Origin: Gorillibacterium sp. | GTDB lineage: Bacteria; Bacillota; Bacilli; Paenibacillales; NBRC-103111 | Assembly (NCBI GenBank): GCA_023511325.1 | Contig: JAIMBU010000138.1 | Span: 1-6,883, forward strand | DNA length: 6,883 bases | Reading direction: 5' to 3' | Shown here: positions 5,753 through 6,883 of the stretch, piece after piece | How the letters are laid out: each line of letters starts with the position of its first letter | Numbering within the stretch: position 1 is the first letter of the stretch | Position numbers and translations under genes: made by a program | The notes under the pieces: generated by a model | The model's database searches: none | The model's input: only the letters and a program-made list of their open reading frames with translations | What the model was told of the DNA's origin: nothing

Positions 5753-5793
5753 CTATTGTTCCAGCGTAAAGGTTTCCCTTGGAGAAACAATAG
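5753..5793 (-). repeat. Nested inverted repeats in the HD-GYP 3' region
   Basis: CTATTGTT (5753-5760) and AACAATAG (5786-5793) are exact 8-nt reverse complements 25 nt apart. Overlapping the second arm, GTTTCTC (5782-5788, minus strand) can pair with GGGAAAC (5772-5778) around a 3-nt loop. The two foldings share bases and exclude each other. No T-run follows, so this is not a terminator. It starts about 12 nt past the HD-GYP stop and may shape the 3' end of the mRNA. Confidence 0.4.
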
Positions 5794-5805
5794 AGAAATG
5801 CTTGA

Positions 5806-6883
5806 TCAGCGACTATTACTTCCATTGACATCTACAATCATAATTGAGAGTTTCTTAGATAAATCAATCTCATAGGGTGCGCGAACAGGTCCCCCATCTA
5901 CCTCGATAACTCTAACAATAGGTCGATGCGGAATGTTGGCATTCAAATCTACCACCACGCCAACTTCCCCTGTAGATAGTGTCACTTCAACACCTAAGGG
6001 ATAAATGGCAATCTTGTCGCGGAATAGAGCGAGCTTATCACGATCAAATTGATGAACAGACCCTGCATATAGCACCTCAACCGCCTCATGAGGAAGCATA
6101 GACTTGCGATATACCCGATTGGTTGTCATCGCGTCAAATACATCTGCAATTCCCGTCCATTGGGCAAAATGATGGATCTCATTGTTTCTTAACCCTCGCG
6201 GGTATCCGCTACCATCCATTCTTTCATGATGTTGAAAGGCACAATGTGCCGACAAAAGCGGAATACCGGGCATCCCCCGCAACATCTCGAATCCGTATTC
6301 CGCATGCTTCTTCATCTGCTCATATTCCGCATCTGTAAGCTTGCCTGGCTTAAAGAGAATATCTTTACTCACCATGGTTTTCCCAATATCATGCATCAGT
6401 GCTCCCAAGCTGAGGGCGAATAGATCATTACTATTATACCCGTAGCACATACCAAGTTGAGTCGCATAAATACACACATTTAAGGAGTGTTGAAATAAGT
6501 AAAGATCCGTTACTTGCATATCTGTTAGCATGATCATCGCCTGTTTAGATGCAAGTAGTTCATCGATCAAGCCGTTCACCAATGGACGAAAAGCGGCAGC
6601 GAGATCAGGAGGAGAAATTGCTTTTGTTGACCTTAAAGAATTCGTCATCAGCTTGCGAAACTCCACACGAATGGTTTGTGTAGCCATTCGTCTGGTTTCG
6701 TCGCTGATCACATTCTCAATGACAATATCATCGGTTAACGGATCTTGGATATAAATATAGTGAATACCATACTGCACCAGCCGTGCTATCAATCTTTCCG
6801 TTATTTCCACACCTGTGGCGAGGAGGATCTGCCCCTCTTCGCCAAATATGGACTTTCCTAGCTTCGCACCAGGGTTACATGAT
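5806..6883 (-). CDS. HD-GYP domain cyclic-di-GMP phosphodiesterase, N-terminus cut by the window edge
   Basis: HD-GYP proteins hydrolyse cyclic di-GMP. The frame stays open past the internal GTG at 6808-6810 to the window edge. The extra 24 residues (SCNPGAKLGKSIFGEEGQ, then ILLATG) fit the usual N-terminal module of this family, so the true start lies outside, probably only a few codons away. Numbering from the first visible residue, the metal and catalytic residues are His132, His164-Asp165 with Lys168 (HDIGK), His193, His218-His219-Glu220, the GYP loop 226-228 and Asp247. Tyr128 stands where trinuclear enzymes have a metal-binding Glu, which suggests a two-metal site. A C-terminal segment of about 70 residues (YPLGVEVTLS, later RPIVRVIEV) follows the catalytic domain, as in many Bacillota relatives. 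No receiver or membrane domain is visible in this part. The gene is followed by nested inverted repeats and a terminator. The family call is secure; activity is inferred. Confidence 0.94.
   Translation of the reverse strand, partial: SCNPGAKLGKSIFGEEGQILLATGVEITERLIARLVQYGIHYIYIQDPLTDDIVIENVISDETRRMATQTIRVEFRKLMTNSLRSTKAISPPDLAAAFRPLVNGLIDELLASKQAMIMLTDMQVTDLYLFQHSLNVCIYATQLGMCYGYNSNDLFALSLGALMHDIGKTMVSKDILFKPGKLTDAEYEQMKKHAEYGFEMLRGMPGIPLLSAHCAFQHHERMDGSGYPRGLRNNEIHHFAQWTGIADVFDAMTTNRVYRKSMLPHEAVEVLYAGSVHQFDRDKLALFRDKIAIYPLGVEVTLSTGEVGVVVDLNANIPHRPIVRVIEVDGGPVRAPYEIDLSKKLSIMIVDVNGSNSR

Noticed and set aside
6808..6810. GTG as the start of the HD-GYP gene
   Set aside because: No good ribosome binding site lies at the right distance, and the upstream frame encodes the conserved N-terminal module of the family.

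Overview
The window looks like a piece of chromosome from an endospore-forming Bacillota, most likely a Paenibacillus-like member of the Bacillales. The reasons are a complete cotJ spore-coat operon, a radical SAM protein of the YfkAB family, a YtvI-like sporulation membrane protein, strong AGGAGG ribosome binding sites and moderate base composition. The genus is an inference from gene content, not from a search. Every gene lies on the minus strand, so transcription runs from high to low coordinates.

In the direction of transcription the layout is as follows. (1) An HD-GYP cyclic-di-GMP phosphodiesterase that is cut by the right edge of the window and ends at a short intrinsic terminator. (2) yfkAB, with a TTG start and a candidate promoter, then a CNNM/CorC-type membrane transporter, then a YtvI-like AI-2E family membrane protein. 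I see no intrinsic terminator between these three, and a clear one after the third, so they may form one transcription unit. (3) cotJA-cotJB-cotJC, preceded by a SigmaE-like promoter and closed by a strong 14-bp-stem terminator. An additional terminator-like hairpin sits between cotJB and cotJC. (4) A small copper-binding lipoprotein gene cut by the left edge. It is preceded by an Fnr/CRP-type palindrome placed where a class II activator would sit, but its reading frame is interrupted by an in-frame TGA where relatives have glycine.

Themes are sporulation (cotJABC, ytvI-like), ion or membrane homeostasis (CNNM/CorC), second-messenger turnover (HD-GYP), an uncharacterised radical SAM enzyme (YfkAB), and a respiratory-type copper protein that may be decaying. 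No mobile element, CRISPR array, tRNA or rRNA is visible, and no gene-free stretch exceeds 300 bases. I found no convincing new multi-gene system. The points most worth checking are the interrupted cupredoxin with its Fnr-like promoter and the internal terminator of the cotJ operon.
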